Source of the DNA: Cephalopachus bancanus
Taxonomy: Eukaryota; Chordata; Mammalia; Primates; Tarsiidae
Direction of reading: 5' to 3'
NCBI GenBank assembly: GCA_027257055.1
Contig: JAPVLO010000059.1
Coordinates: forward strand, 2,852,001-2,916,000
DNA: 64,000 bases
Part shown: piece by piece, positions 1 to 11,905 of the stretch
How the letters are laid out: each line of letters opens with the position of its first letter
Numbering within the stretch: position 1 is the first letter of the stretch
Program-made: the position numbers and the translations under genes
Notes under the pieces: model-generated
Database searches by the model: none
What the model was told of the DNA's origin: nothing
Seen by the model: only the letters and a program-made list of their open reading frames with translations

Positions 1-40
1 TTAAAAATTTGAAGTTTGTTTTAATTGACAAATAGTACTT

Positions 41-106
41 GTATATACTTATGAAGTACAATGTATATATTGTATAAGTACAATGTATATACTTATGAAG
101 TACAAT
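41..106. repeat. Local AT-rich duplication (22-bp unit, two copies)
   Basis: The 22-bp unit beginning 'gtatatacttatgaagtac' occurs at 41-62 and again at 85-106, exactly 44 bp apart. A related 'aagtacaatgtatata' lies between them. It is a simple local duplication in AT-rich sequence with no sign of function. Confidence 0.85.
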
Positions 107-249
107 CTTTTGATGCATGTATACAATTGTATACAATGTAGAATGATTAAATCAAACTAATTAATATATATCACCTTACAAAACTTTTTGTGGTGAGGAC
201 ATTTGAAATTTATACTCTTAGCAATTTTGAAATATACAATACATTTTTA

Positions 250-415
250 TTTATACTAGTCACAATGCTGGGCAACAGATGTCAAAAACGTATTCCCCTA
301 ACTGAAGCTTTATACCCTTTGATCAACGTCTCTCTATTTCCTGCCTCTGTCCCCCAGCCTCTGAACCACCATTCTACTTACTACTTCTGTGACAAATTTA
401 AATGTTGGTTTTTAA
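250..415 (-). repeat. L1M-type LINE fragment (probable 3' region)
   Basis: The stretch contains 'tttataccctttgatcaac', a C-rich 'tgtcccccagcctctg' and 'aaccaccattctactta'. I recognise this order from old mammalian L1 3' regions read in reverse. Divergence is high and the ends are not defined. The family and strand are from memory. Confidence 0.45.
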
Positions 416-1734
416 AAATCTGACTTCTTAATTGCTCAGGGTAAAAAGTCCTAATCTAGGTAGTTCTTATTTTGCAATATGCTCAACTTCTGCATCTACC
501 ACTGGAAGTGGATTATAAACCTGTCTTAGATGCCCACACCTCCAATAACCTCTCCTACCTGCAGGCCTCATTCCCTCCTCCATGCCCTTCTTATAGTTGC
601 TTGGCTAGAATCCTCTCAATGGCTCAGCAAACTCCATGCCAGTTCCTGGGTTGCCCTTCAACTCTTTTGTGACCTTAGCCCACCTCTGTTATACTCCTTC
701 TCTCCAGTTCTCATGCATCAGGCATGCTGCTAAAAAGGGTTTTGTTGTAGTTCTCCTCATCAAACACAGACCAATTCTGATTGCTTGTGGCATTTTGCAG
801 GAATGAAAAACAAAACCCTACAGCATGGCAGAAAGGCCTTAGGTTTTTATGTAAATAATTTACTGTGTATAAATTCTCCCAAGAGGAATCTATGTCAGTC
901 TACAGAAAGTCTCTCTCTCACGGGATTCATACTATTTTTCTGTAAATTCAGCACATTGATAGACATTTGCAAACTGCAAAGAAAAAAACATCTATCTGAA
1001 AGGGCACATCACACTGACATTCCTTTGTAAAATTAAGAAACTTATTCTAATTTTTTAAATAACTGAATTCTTATTCTCTTACAAACTAGAATTTAAAACA
1101 CAGCCATTGAATTGACCAAGCACTACTAGTTTTTATTCTTCTTATATTTAAACATATAAAAACATTAGTGATGAAAGTCTTCATTTTAAAAATTCTGATA
1201 ATTCTAATATTCAATTATAATATTTTTACTACCACACTGTATTTATGCCCCTTAAAAGCTGAAGCTAGAATTGCTCTAATACTTATTTCTTCAGTGTTAT
1301 CATTAATTAAAAGGTAAAAAACTATTACCAGGGTACCTATAATCGGGCTTTCCAAGTAAGAAATATCAATATCCAGTAATTGAGAACATTTTGGAATAAA
1401 TTTTAATAGGCAAAAAAGTCAGAAGAGAATAAAAAATGTTCTTTATTATTTCAAATTGAAACCAGATTAGTATATCCTACTGAAAAGTTACAGTTGCCCA
1501 AGCCTTCCCGGCATCTATCCAATTTTTCTCCAATAGCAAATGCTAAAGAAAAAAATCAGTCAGGCATGTCCATTCCTGTAATGTTTACAGATATAACACA
1601 CATCAGCAATATATCTTTTGGGGTTTTTATGGTAGCTAACATCAAGAAGCAAAATGTGCTCTGCTAATGTACTTGTATACTTACTTCAGGTCATCTTCAT
1701 ACTTGGGGGTGGGCAGATGGATTATTAAATAACA
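416..1734. other. Unannotated AT-rich interval
   Basis: No repeat, RNA gene or convincing coding frame was recognised. The short frames near 472-733 and 785-1030 lack family resemblance and codon structure and are taken as chance. Confidence 0.6.
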
Positions 1735-1870
1735 GCTGTACTGAGTGGCTACTAAGCAGAGGAATGTATTTGTGTTGAGGGCATAGAGATAAACAAGCTT
1801 CTCCACCCTAGAGGGCAAAATCTAGTATTGGAGCCACATGAATACTGTGCAAATGAAAGAACTTAAACAC
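1735..1870 (-). repeat. L2 LINE fragment (weak)
   Basis: 'gagggcatagagataaacaagc' followed by 'ccctagagggcaaaatctagt' resembles the reverse complement of an L2 3' region ('ggggatacagagataaa...gagcttacagtctagt'). It is short and decayed. Confidence 0.4.
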
Positions 1871-2694
1871 AAATTCTGTTCATGGTGAAAAGAATGCCCT
1901 TAATATCAATTGAGATTAATAAAAATAGATTTTACCAGTATTAGTAGCAAAAAATGGCTTGTCTTTAGCTCCCTAATCGACTCTACCAGTATCAACCCAA
2001 GTCACACCAAATAAACTGCGCCTGGCATACACATGCAGTTTCAAGAAAAGTTCCCTAGTTTTCCTTCTTCAGTATCAGTGTGATCTAATCAGGACACAGA
2101 TGGGATACTCTGAATAATTTCAGGAGGATTTAATAAAGGGACTATTTCTAAAACTTTGGGTAGTATGTATGGCAACATAAGGATATCCAGTTCTCTAGAG
2201 CTGTCCTCATCCCTAGGCCTAAGTGGAAAGGGGAAGGAACAGTGACCAGAACCTGGAAAGATAAAGTTCAGTGAGGAGGCCAATATTAAGAAGTGCTATC
2301 TCTCTCAATAGAGGAACATAGACAGCCCAGGGTGACTCCACAGAGAGGGATCCAGGGCATCTAATATCTTGACCTCACTCTCCTCCCTTTCTTCAATCTC
2401 TTGCTTGGGTTCCGCATTGGTCAAGACAAAAAAATCCACTGACGAAGCATCTAAGTCAGCAAGTAGAAAAGGAAAGAGTCAGAAAATCAACCAACTGCCA
2501 ACTGCAGAGCGCTGCTGTGAAAATTAAATAATATAAGGCACATTATGCACTCAAACATGCCTCAGACATAATAAGTAAATGAGAAATGTTAAGTTATTAA
2601 ATATATAATAAGGAGTTTTTCATTATGCAATTCAATTTAGCAATTACCTATGCCTCCTGGCATTTCTGCCCATGAGAGGTACAGCAGAGAGGGA
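1871..2694. other. Unannotated interval
   Basis: Nothing recognised. It has mixed composition and no long frame with family resemblance. Confidence 0.55.
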
Positions 2695-2890
2695 GAAGAA
2701 CCAACATTTCCTGGGTGGCTACTGTGATTGCAGCATAGTGCTAAGCATTTGCTCTATATGCCATCTCATTTTATTCTCCCTAGAAAATATGAGATAAGAA
2801 TTATTAAGCTCGTGGGAAAGGTAAAGAAATGAAGCTGAGATATGTTACCCAAGTTACTCATGATTAAAATTAACTCAGACCTGTCAAGTT
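2695..2890 (-). repeat. MIR SINE, reverse orientation
   Basis: The order 'gtgctaagcatttgctctatatgcc', 'atctcattttattctccct', 'gagataagaattatta' and 'aatgaagctgag' followed by 'gttacccaagttactcatg' follows the MIR reverse-complement consensus (ctaagcgctttacatg, tctcatttaatcctc, aggaaactgagg, acttgcccaaggtcac). Confidence 0.7.
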
Positions 2891-3067
2891 CCTAAACCAA
2901 TGATTTCCCTATTATTTTATAAAGATGGGTTACCTGTCCACATCAGATTATTTTTTCATCAAGTTAAGGGGAATTAGAGGAAAACTTGCTAAAAGTAAAG
3001 CACCCAATCTAGGGCTTGCCGTATAAGAGATAGTCAATAACTGATAGATGTGATGAGAAGGAGGAGC

Positions 3068-3150
3068 AGGATGATGATGGTTATGGTGATGGTAGTGATG
3101 GTGGTGGTGGTGGTGGTACCAAATGGTGGTGGTGATAGTCATGATGATAA
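3068..3150. repeat. GAT/GGT imperfect microsatellite
   Basis: The plus strand is built from gatgatgatgg, ggtgatggtagtgatggtggtgg and a pure (tgg) run near 3098-3117, then more tggtggtgatag. The minus strand of this tract reads as a histidine-rich frame, which is a by-product of the repeat and not a gene. Confidence 0.9.
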
Positions 3151-3299
3151 ACACCTCACCTTAACTGAGGGCTAAAGAGCTTCTATAGCTGACACCAAGA
3201 ATTCCTTAAATGATGTCTCAGTATGTAGTTAAAATAGTCAAACTGATAAATATTTCTTAATCCTAGTCCCTCAGTCACAGGAAGTTTTTCAGAGCAGGC

Positions 3300-3450
3300 T
3301 GTGTAGAACAGTGATCACTCTGAATTTCAGTTTCCCTGTCTGTGAAAAGAACTAGTAACACATGTAGTGCCTGGAAATGATAGGAAGAATAAATGAAAGA
3401 ATGTGTGTAGAGTACTTAGAACAGGGTCTGGAGCCCAGTGAACACTATGT
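3300..3450 (+). repeat. MIR SINE fragment
   Basis: 'atttcagtttccctgtctgtg', then 'aataaatgaaag', 'agtacttagaacagggtctgg' and 'agtgaacactatg' match the 3' half of MIR in forward orientation (tcagtttcctcatctgtaaa...gcgcttagaacagtgcctggc). Confidence 0.65.
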
Positions 3451-4559
3451 CAAGGTAGCCACGTATGTTGGGGTGGTTAGTTCAAACATGATGGGGATCT
3501 TAGCATGCCTTCTGGAAAGAACCCAGAAGTGGGAAGGGGGCCTCCTTATCAACTTCACTCATCTGCACAGTTCATAATCTGAGAGTGAAAAGGGAAAGAG
3601 CAGACAGAAAGGACAAAGGCAACAGAGGAAGATGGCTCTTGGGTAAAACGAGGAGGGCAGTTAGCTCTCTGCTTACAACAGAAGTTTTTAAAATAAAAAT
3701 GGTCTAAAGTCCCATTTGAAAATAAAGGGCTTGTAAATATGCTGATGATAGAGAGTTTATAAAAACAGTTTCACTTGAAATAGGCCAAGGTTAATGGTAT
3801 AATTTCTATTTTAATCTCCTTTCAATATGGATTCTTGCTCCCAAATAAAGGATTCAATTTTAGCCCGCCACAAGAAGACTCAGAAGACAACCGTAAACAC
3901 TATTTTAAGAAAATTTCTTTCGTCGTTTCAACAAAAAACTAAATCAGAATGTTTTTTAAAATTATTGTACCATAAAACAGCAACATTAATCATCAAAGCA
4001 AATGCTACACAATAAATTCTTCATGGAATTAGAAATATTTGATGAACCCAAGGATAGAAGGATTTTAGGGGTAATTTATGAAACTTTATTATCAATTTTT
4101 GTGTTTAAAATTTTCTTTCTGAAAAAGAGTATGTAAAAAAATCAAAAGAAGGCACTAAAAAAAAACCAGTTGATGGGGAAAAAATTCTAATTTTTTAAAA
4201 CAATTAATTGCATTTGAAGAAATATGTCACATTTTAAAATAAAATATACACCACAAATTTTTGCTTTAGATTGGGCTTTTCAGCAATAATTTAGCAAAGT
4301 TGAAGCTTTTGTAAAAATATATAGTACAGGATGAATAAAGTGTCATTACTCCACCCTCCAGAAAATATCTAGTTATACAAATCTATACATAGCTAAAGTC
4401 AGAAACTTACACAGTAGAAAGTTTTATAATTTGATTTGTTACATTAAGCTATTTGATAGGAAAGAAAGAGGGGATAGAGGGAAGAAGAAATAAGCCACAG
4501 AATACATCTTTTGCAGCTTAAGCCAGAAAACTTTTCATGATTTACATTAATGCACTTAA
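3451..4559. other. Unannotated AT-rich interval
   Basis: No repeat or gene recognised. Poly-A/T rich short runs only (for example around 4130-4200). Confidence 0.55.
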
Positions 4560-4960
4560 TATTTTAATATCAAATGTTGCTTCTATTTGGCTGTCTCTTT
4601 TTGAAAATCTTATTATAGAAAAGTTAAGTCTCTGTATGAAATGGTTCATCCAAAGTGATAACAAGTTTGAATTCCACCTTAGTCAATGAAATGCTGTTGT
4701 TCTATATTTTGTTGCTTTGCTGCTGCTTTAGTAATCATCTTTGCAGTCTGTCTAAACAATTCTGTGTGCACTGACATTTGCAATAATGTGCTCACATCAC
4801 AGAGTTAGAGCCCGTCATTTGAAGTAACAAGAGGCTGTATTTTGGAGCTCCCAGACACTTTGCATGCCTTGCTTCCTCTTTGGCACAAGTGTAATCATTT
4901 TTAACTACCCTTACTGGCATTAACAACAGATTACCAGAAATCAATGGACAAGTGATAGAT
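4560..4960. other. Candidate conserved non-coding segment (inference only)
   Basis: This block matches no repeat I know and has a more even base composition than its surroundings. It carries motif-rich short words such as 'tgacatttgcaataatgtgc', 'agtaatcatctttgc' and 'aagtgtaatcattttt'. This is a judgement of texture, not proof of constraint. Confidence 0.2.
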
Positions 4961-5224
4961 GAAATAGGTTCAGTGGGGTTAAGAAAAGTTTCACATTCTT
5001 GTTATCACGTAAAGATCTGTTTGAGAACTACAACTTCATCTTCCATAAAGATGAAGAAAGCTTTCAAAAAGTACTATGTGAATATGATTTTTATCTTTCT
5101 ATCAGTTCTTGATCTCCTATTAAAGATTGAGTCACAGTAGAAAATTAGCTGTTACAGTTCTGCCACAAAATGTTGTAACTTAAGGAAACCTGAGTTCCCC
5201 TGTGCATGTAAATGACCTATACCA

Positions 5225-5728
5225 CTATAGAATGTGTGCCCTGTAGTTCAGAGGCTGTTGATGTCTCACCCAGACCCGTGTGGAATTCCTTTTACTAGTG
5301 AGGTATCCCATTCCTCCCCACAGGTACTGTTGCCAATATTCTCCAAAGGATTGCCCTTGGGTGAACAGAGCCACCTCACCAAACTTGCCCCCTACCCAGG
5401 GCCCATTGCTAAGGACAGAATGGTGGAAGGGAAAGTACAAAAACCTAGAATCTTGACTCAAGGTATAACTGTCTCTGTAGTACAATTCATGGTCCAGAGA
5501 CTCCCCATGTGATCAGGCTAATTTCCCCTGAAACCACATCCTTGGTAGCTCCTTCCCCTTCCCTATACTAAACCCCTTACTCCCTTCCTGGTTCTCCCAA
5601 GACCCTCCTCTTGCCCCATCACATGCATACCAATCTCTGGTTCTAGGAAACCCAACTCAAGACCCTACAGAAGCAAACACTGAAAAGATCCCCACACAAA
5701 TGGTCTTCCAGTTTTTGCAGGTAATCAA
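5225..5728. other. Pyrimidine-rich unclassified segment, possible old LTR or LINE piece
   Basis: GC content rises here compared with both flanks. Phrases such as 'cctggttctcccaagaccctc' and 'accaatctctggttctagg' have the feel of an old interspersed repeat, but I cannot name a family. Overlapping short frames occur on both strands (5225-5512), consistent with few AT-type stops rather than coding. Confidence 0.3.
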
Positions 5729-5743
5729 CATCTCAGCCATTTT

Positions 5744-6052
5744 TTATTTTATTTATTTATTTATTTTTTTGAGTTGGAGTCTCACTCTGTCGCCCAGACT
5801 GGAGTGCAGTGGCCCCTCCCGGACACCACAGCCTCGACCTGCTGGGCTCCGGCGATCCTTCCGCCTCAGCCTTCCAAGTAGCTGGAACTATAGGCGCGCG
5901 CTACCACGTCCAGCTAATTTTTTTTTTTTTATATTGTAGAGATGAGGTCTTGCCAAGTTGCCCAGGTGGGTCTCAAACTCACGGGCTCAGGCAATTCACT
6001 CACCTCGGCCTCCCAAGGCGCGGGATTACAGGCTGAGCCACCAAGCCCGGCC
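5744..6052 (-). mobile_element. Alu SINE, strepsirrhine type, full length
   Basis: The element reads in reverse. The T-rich tail is at 5744-5767, then 'gagttggagtctcactctg', the right arm, the linker 'atattgtagagatgagg', the left arm and 'ccaagcccggcc' at the 5' end. The 15-bp target-site duplication 'catctcagccatttt' at 5729-5743 and 6053-6067 is perfect, which implies a fairly young L1-mediated insertion. The left arm has the short form 'cgcgccttgggagg' (two T before GGG). Confidence 0.95.
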
Positions 6053-6067
6053 CATCTCAGCCATTTT

Positions 6068-8112
6068 AAAAGACCCTGTCTGCTGTGCTTTATAAGCACA
6101 AGCTGGGGACAGTAGGGTCATTACATGCCAGTTATGAAACTGTGTGAAAAGACACCCCCAAGATCTACAAACTCCCATCATTTGCAGAAGTCACTAACTG
6201 ATTCCTACTCTGGGGGAAAGGCTGCAGTTGGCAAGGGCTGTCCTTCTTGGCAGGTGTCAGGCAGGGTACCCTGCACTGCAATTCTCCCTGCCTTGGGAGA
6301 ACAAAAGGAATCTGGGGCTAGCAGGGGGGGAAAATGACAAGTTGAGCCTCAAACTGCAAACAGATCTTTGAAGCCTCCCTGAGAGAGGTGGTTGTGTTTG
6401 TGCAAAAGCTATTGGGTTGAGTCTAATAATGAAAGGACAGATCACCACTTGTTCTGTGATGTCAGTAATGAAAGCTATCAAAACTAAGCCTGAATGGGCT
6501 TCACTGCAGCCGTGTAAATCTAATGTGGACAGCTTAATGAGGGAGGGACATTATCTTTTCTCACACTCCAATTTTACTCACGTAAGAAATGTGGCCCATA
6601 TTGGCAATTAACTTGAGAGATTAATTAAATCCAATAGCAAGTTCAGTTTCTTCCATAGTGCATTCTGATATCATGTGAAGGCACCAACATGCTGTGGCAC
6701 TTAGCACATCTTAAATAATAATTACTAAAGTAATCAAACTAATTTTGACTTTTTTTTTTTTTTGCAGAAAACTGGCAGCTAACCTCCTCAGCAAATTAAT
6801 TCCACAATCTGATACAGCTATTCAGTATTTTACTTGGTCTTATTACTAAAATCTGCCTTATTACTCTGAAATTTCCAATAAATATTGCCCAATAATTTTT
6901 CTTTCCTCAGTAATTTTACTCTCCAATTGTATTTAATATACTTTATTGAGTCCTTTGAAGAATAAGGAGGCAGCCAATTAGACAAAATATAAACTCTGAC
7001 CCAGCTTAAAAAGCTATAGGCAGAGTCCAATCATGTCTCTTTCAAAACAATGGCTGACACTGACAAGGGAAAGAAAGAGCAACCTGAGTGCAGGCATGAC
7101 CTTCACTCAGTGTAAGAAAGCCTATGGTGTGTGCTCTGCAGCTTTCCCTTATGGGTTCCCTAACTTTTCTTTAATTCCTACCTCAGTGTTTTCTTCTCTG
7201 AAATGCTAAAGTGCTTTCCTCCAGTACCATATGTAATATCTGGTCTTAAAAAATAGGAGACGTCAAATTTGATCTATTGGCCAAATAGTAATTAAATTCT
7301 TGCCTTGGTTAAAATCAATACAATTGTCTTTTAATTGATTGCTATAGGATCATGTGCCTAAAATATAGATGAAATTAATACAATAGAGTTGTTATATAGA
7401 TTTTATAAATGAATAATAGTGCCTATTCCTGTCCTATGGTTCCCAAATCAACCTACCCGAAGAAGTGGTTCTGAACAATCTCACTACCAAGGATTCCTCT
7501 TATGATTATTTGAGAATGCACTACATGTTTTATTATTTTATCTATCCAAGAGTAATAATTAATTAGTTTCCTTTTTGGCATTAATAAGGACATATGCCTG
7601 TCTTATAGAACAATAAGATCAATACCAACATTAAGACATGGAATTAACACAACTCTTGACAAAAATAGGAAAATGTGGTATTTGGGTAGCCTTTTTATAG
7701 TCAGTATGGCTATTAATATCCTTTAAGGAACAATGAAAAGAGCCTGAAGATCTCCTTTCTGTCTTGAAGAGAATTATATGAAAAAGTGATAGTTCAGCAC
7801 TACCTTAATAGTCATTAGTGCAGAAAATATACAGTAACAAATTTTTTATACAACAAGGAGTTTCATCTACTTAGGTAACAGTTTGAAACTAGAAAGAGAT
7901 GGTAATTAACATCAAGTTTCAAAGTTCCAAGAATAATATCGCCTGAAGCATGTTATCTCTGGACATATCTTCAATTATTACCAAAAACATCTACACTATT
8001 AATATACTTGATGATAAAGCATTCCAATGCTTGATTACCTCCCCAAAAGTAAATGGTAAATAACTGATTGAATTTATTGGATTTGATTATCAGATCCATC
8101 TATAATCATAAA
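6068..8112. other. Largely unannotated interval, AT-rich
   Basis: No transposon recognised apart from a poly-T tract near 6751-6765. The part around 7300-7620 is rich in TAAT-type words ('ttttaattgattgc', 'agtaataattaattag') and could hold an enhancer, but nothing proves it. Confidence 0.5.
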
Positions 8113-8300
8113 GGCTAACAATATTGAGCTTGTACAAAATGCTTTACATGCATTCAATCATTTGTACATCTGAACTATCCTATGAAATACATACTATTAT
8201 CATCCTCATTTTACAGATGAAAAACACTAAAGTTTAGAAAGGTTAAGTATCATGCACAACCACAAAACATCTGAGTTTAGCTGCTGCTTGGTCAGTCTGG
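8113..8300 (-). repeat. MIR SINE, reverse orientation
   Basis: 'aaaatgctttacatgcattc', 'tactattatcatcctcattt', 'tacagatgaaaaacac' and 'agaaaggttaagtatc' followed by a GTCAGTCTGG-like end follow the MIR reverse complement in order. About 190 bp of the approximately 260-bp family length is retained. Confidence 0.8.
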
Positions 8301-10398
8301 ACTAAACAACCAAGGGGGATCAAGCTTGATATTCTGTTCTGTCTAATGTCCCAGGAAGATACTGCACAAATGTCTAAATGCTGGCACAATAACTTGCCCT
8401 TAGACCACAAGCTTTCCTTCAGTCCTGTCAGTGATGACACTGCCAATATTATAAGAGATGTATCTAAGGTCCTTTCTGATATTTCTTATATCACCAGTTT
8501 AACTGCACACAAAATAAGTTAACTGGTTCTAAGGTCTATTTGAATATTTCTCATTGCAGCAGAATTTCACAGGGAGTACACAATATAAGCAGCTGACAGT
8601 TCTGTTTTACAGAAAGTAACAGTTGAAAAAAATATAATCTAAATAATTCCACAGAACTCTGAGTACATGTAGGAGTAATGGCATAATGATACATTTTTGG
8701 TACAATGATATGTTTAATGATAAACTTTTGGAAAATGACTTTAATTCATGTTCTGTAACATAAAGAATTTCTGCTTTCTCTGGGTTACCTTCTAATGCTT
8801 CCTTTCTCTGCAAGGTCGAACTCTTTGAAGTAATAGGCTATTGAGCAACAAGGAAATTACATGCACTGGCTTATTTATCAGTTCTTAGATTTAGATTATA
8901 GGAGGTTTCTTGAATTAGCTTGGAGTATTTTCCAAATCCTTTAGAACTGTGGTTACAGAATTCCACAAAGCTGATCCTGAAGAGGTTCCTATTTATAACA
9001 AGTTATAAAAAACATTTCATTGTGGGAACAAGGTGAAAAAAGGCATACATTCAAAGATTTACCACTTTCAGATCAAAGAGTTTACACATTATTTTTAGCT
9101 TACTCTTGCATGGAAATCGGTCTGAAATGCTGTTTAACGCAAAACCTAGTCCTCCTAAATTCTTATAAATCAGAACACCAATTTGAATGTCAATTACTGA
9201 AATCCTCAGAACATATGAAGGAGTTAAAAACTAATCACCAATATACTAAATGGCCCTATATTGGGCTGTTATGTATCTTCATTCTTCTGCTTTTTAATAG
9301 AGAATCTTCGAACCAGAGTACAGAATCAGACATTTTTAAAAGAATCGATTTTCAGATCAACTTTTTTCCTAAAATTGATCTGTCTGAGAATGTCCTCCTC
9401 CATACAGGCAAGGAGTCATGGGGATGACAATTTCTGTTTAAAGACCTTGCCTTTTCATCTGCAAGCCATTGTCAAAGAATACATTGTACCTGAGAAAAAC
9501 AGGAAGCTATAAGAAATATAGAGTGGTAGTGCCTTTTCCTCCCAGGAGCAGACTCATTGCAAACCTCCTTGCCATATCTAGTGATCCATTTTAGACTGAA
9601 AACTCAGAAGTTAAATGACAGTCAATGAAGGCCCATAAAGAAGTTTATTTGAATGCAAAAATTCAACCTGAAAGAAAGTAAGCCTTACCTAGTAGATTGA
9701 GTCAACAAATAAGTTTTTCAAAATAGATTATATGATGGACACTTTTCATAAACCTACTGAGCTAAATTTGCAGTTCCAAGGTTTTCATGAAATACATGGA
9801 AAGCATGTGATAAGCAACAAACTCTTGTCCAAAAATGAAAAATTATATTTTCAGAGGTATAGTGAAATTTGATAGCTTTTTATTTTCCCATCTCTGAGTA
9901 TATGAGGTTCAATATTGTGCCTCTAAGAGAAAGAGCAACAGGTATAATTGGTGGACACTTGAGAAGCTTTGGTAAGCCTTTAGTGTAATTTTCAGAAACA
10001 AAAAAAACTGAATATCTCGAGTAATAAATCCCTTTTCAAGATAGTTTTTCCTCTCAACAAAATTGAAAAACTAATTGAACTGTTAGAGGATAAATCATTA
10101 AAAAAATTTGATGAGCAATCACTATGTGATTTTTGACATAAAACCGGTAAGTTGTTTTTTAAAATTTGAGGACATAAAAATCCCTCAAAACTCATATACT
10201 TATTTATGTGAGAAAGATTTCTCAATGTTAATATCTAGAAAAATGCAAAATTGGAATTGTGCTAAATTCTGTCTTGTTCCTGAAATAAATATTTGAGTTG
10301 ATACAGGAAGTGATTTTTTTTTTAAAAAAGCCCTGATCATCTCATTAATAGATAAACTTCCAATAATAACTTTGATACCTAGTAACTATTTATCAATA
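8301..10398. other. Unannotated AT-rich interval with one chance 135-codon frame
   Basis: No known repeat found. The longest plus frame in the window, 9020-9427, lies here. Its product has a hydrophobic run near residue 80 (YIGLLCIFILLLF) but no family resemblance, and it overlaps a second frame of 83 codons. I treat both as chance. Confidence 0.5.
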
Positions 10399-10626
10399 CA
10401 AGGGGTGCCAAAAAATGTATACACATTTTAAGGGATGTATTACTCTTCCAGGTTGAATTAAGTTACAGTAGCAATGTATAGTATGACATTTGTTCAACTG
10501 TGCTTTCGTCATTTTTTTTTTAACCATCCTGACTGTTCCATACTGATGCTAACACTCATTTGGTTAACACCATCTTTTGAGCAAATGTCATACTTAAATG
10601 TGTATACTATATTTTGGTACCCCCTG
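10399..10626. mobile_element. Tc1/mariner-type MITE (non-autonomous DNA transposon)
   Basis: A 228-bp element is bounded by TA at 10397-10398 and 10627-10628. The left end 'caaggggtgccaaaaaatg' and the right end read in reverse ('caggggtaccaaaatatag') form imperfect terminal inverted repeats of about 33 bp. A second, inner inverted pair 'agtatgacatttgYtcaa' lies at about 10480-10497 and 10577-10594. A TA target duplication plus a CAGGGGTRCCAAAA-type end is typical of Tc1/mariner. No transposase is encoded. About 45 bp between outer and inner repeats on the left has no partner on the right. Confidence 0.8.
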
Positions 10627-11814
10627 TACTCATGATATATTTTTTCTTTTAATAACTGTTGTACTCATTATAGTAATAAAAACTCAATCCAGATAGTAAT
10701 TTTTGAAACTTAGAGGATTATAAATTCAATTTTTTTATTTTTAATGTTCGGAGACTGGAAGATGATTAATAACATCCTTCAAGCATATTACATTGGTAAG
10801 ATTCTGTTAGACAAATGAAATGTTAGCTGAAAGAGAAAAAGGCGGTATACTATTTTCAACCAATAAAGTACTTGTTTTTATATTTTTAAATAGAAAATAG
10901 TGAAACTCAAATCATTAGAGTACTTAGGTTACAAGTGGATATACTTAAGAATTAATTAACCATTTACATTTAAAATGTCAGTAATAATAATATACCAGAA
11001 ATTACATTCTTTGCAACTGTTTAAACTTATGATAAAAAAACTTAAGACCTATAGTTTTTGCAGAAGTCTTCCAAGGTTCAGAGTAAACAAACAAACAAAA
11101 ACCAAAAAGCCCGAATCTTTCTGCTTTGTTTCTCCTGCCTTGTTATTTCTGGAATTAGAAGATGTGCTTTCCTGGCCCCACCTTCAGATTTGTTCTTTGA
11201 TTCACTCTCCCCATAGAAATCAGATTTCTAAATAGCTGAGAATCTCTATCACTGAATTGTGAATATGATAAACTTTCCAAACAAATGCCATACTAATTAT
11301 TTGCTTTACTGTAAGACTCATTATGTGGTTCTTTCAAATAGCAATCTCCTCCAGTGCTTTTGAAATACAGTCCTATGATTATAAAAACTCATCTTGCATT
11401 CTATTTACAGACTTTTCACTTTTTAAGTCTAAAATACAAATGCGTTGCTTTGATTCTGTAGATTTTCTGGAATAATCCTTTTTAAAGTGTGTTCACAAAT
11501 ATGATATCAAGTCCAGCATAGCAAAAAAAGGAAAGAGAAAAGAAGAAAGAAAAAAGACGAGGTAATGAAGTGCTATGGATGCTATTAGAGAAGGAGGTAG
11601 GCAACTTACAGCAGCAAGACCCTTTCAAATATGGGATGGGTAAATTTTATCACTAATTCCTAATAGGATTAAAATATGAATTAATTTTCATTTGAGAATA
11701 AATCTACCTATTGTTTAATATAGTTCTTGTTTCAACACTGGTCTGATTTTTTTATAATTTGTTCAGAGACAAGAAATGTCTAATAAAACAAAGGGAAAAA
11801 TGTATTTCACAAGG
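10627..11814. other. Unannotated AT-rich interval
   Basis: Nothing recognised. A purine-only run lies near 11523-11557 (aaaggaaagagaaaagaag and similar), a simple low-complexity tract. Confidence 0.5.
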
Positions 11815-11905
11815 TCTAATGACCTTTGTAAGTCCCTTGACCTCTATATTGATCTCAGTTTTCTTAAGTGTAAAATGAGAAGATTGTTCTAAACCAGTTA
11901 TTTGA
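11815..11905 (+). repeat. MIR SINE core fragment
   Basis: 'taatgacctttgtaagtccc', 'ttgacctctatattgatctc' and 'agttttcttaagtgtaaaatg' match the MIR core (gtgaccttgggcaagt..., cctcagtttcctcatctgtaaaatg). Confidence 0.6.

Noticed and set aside
2948..3154. Histidine-rich minus-strand frame
   Set aside because: It is a translation of the GGT/GAT microsatellite, not a protein gene.
5700..6036. Overlapping frames with SPRLECSG- and LPSSWNYR-type peptides (also at 13.4, 20.7, 39.8, 43.1 and 55.7 kb)
   Set aside because: These peptides are the standard translation of reverse-oriented Alu elements.
9020..9427. 135-codon plus-strand open frame, the longest in the window
   Set aside because: No family resemblance, no supporting context, and an overlapping frame of 83 codons. 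This length is expected by chance in 64 kb over six frames.
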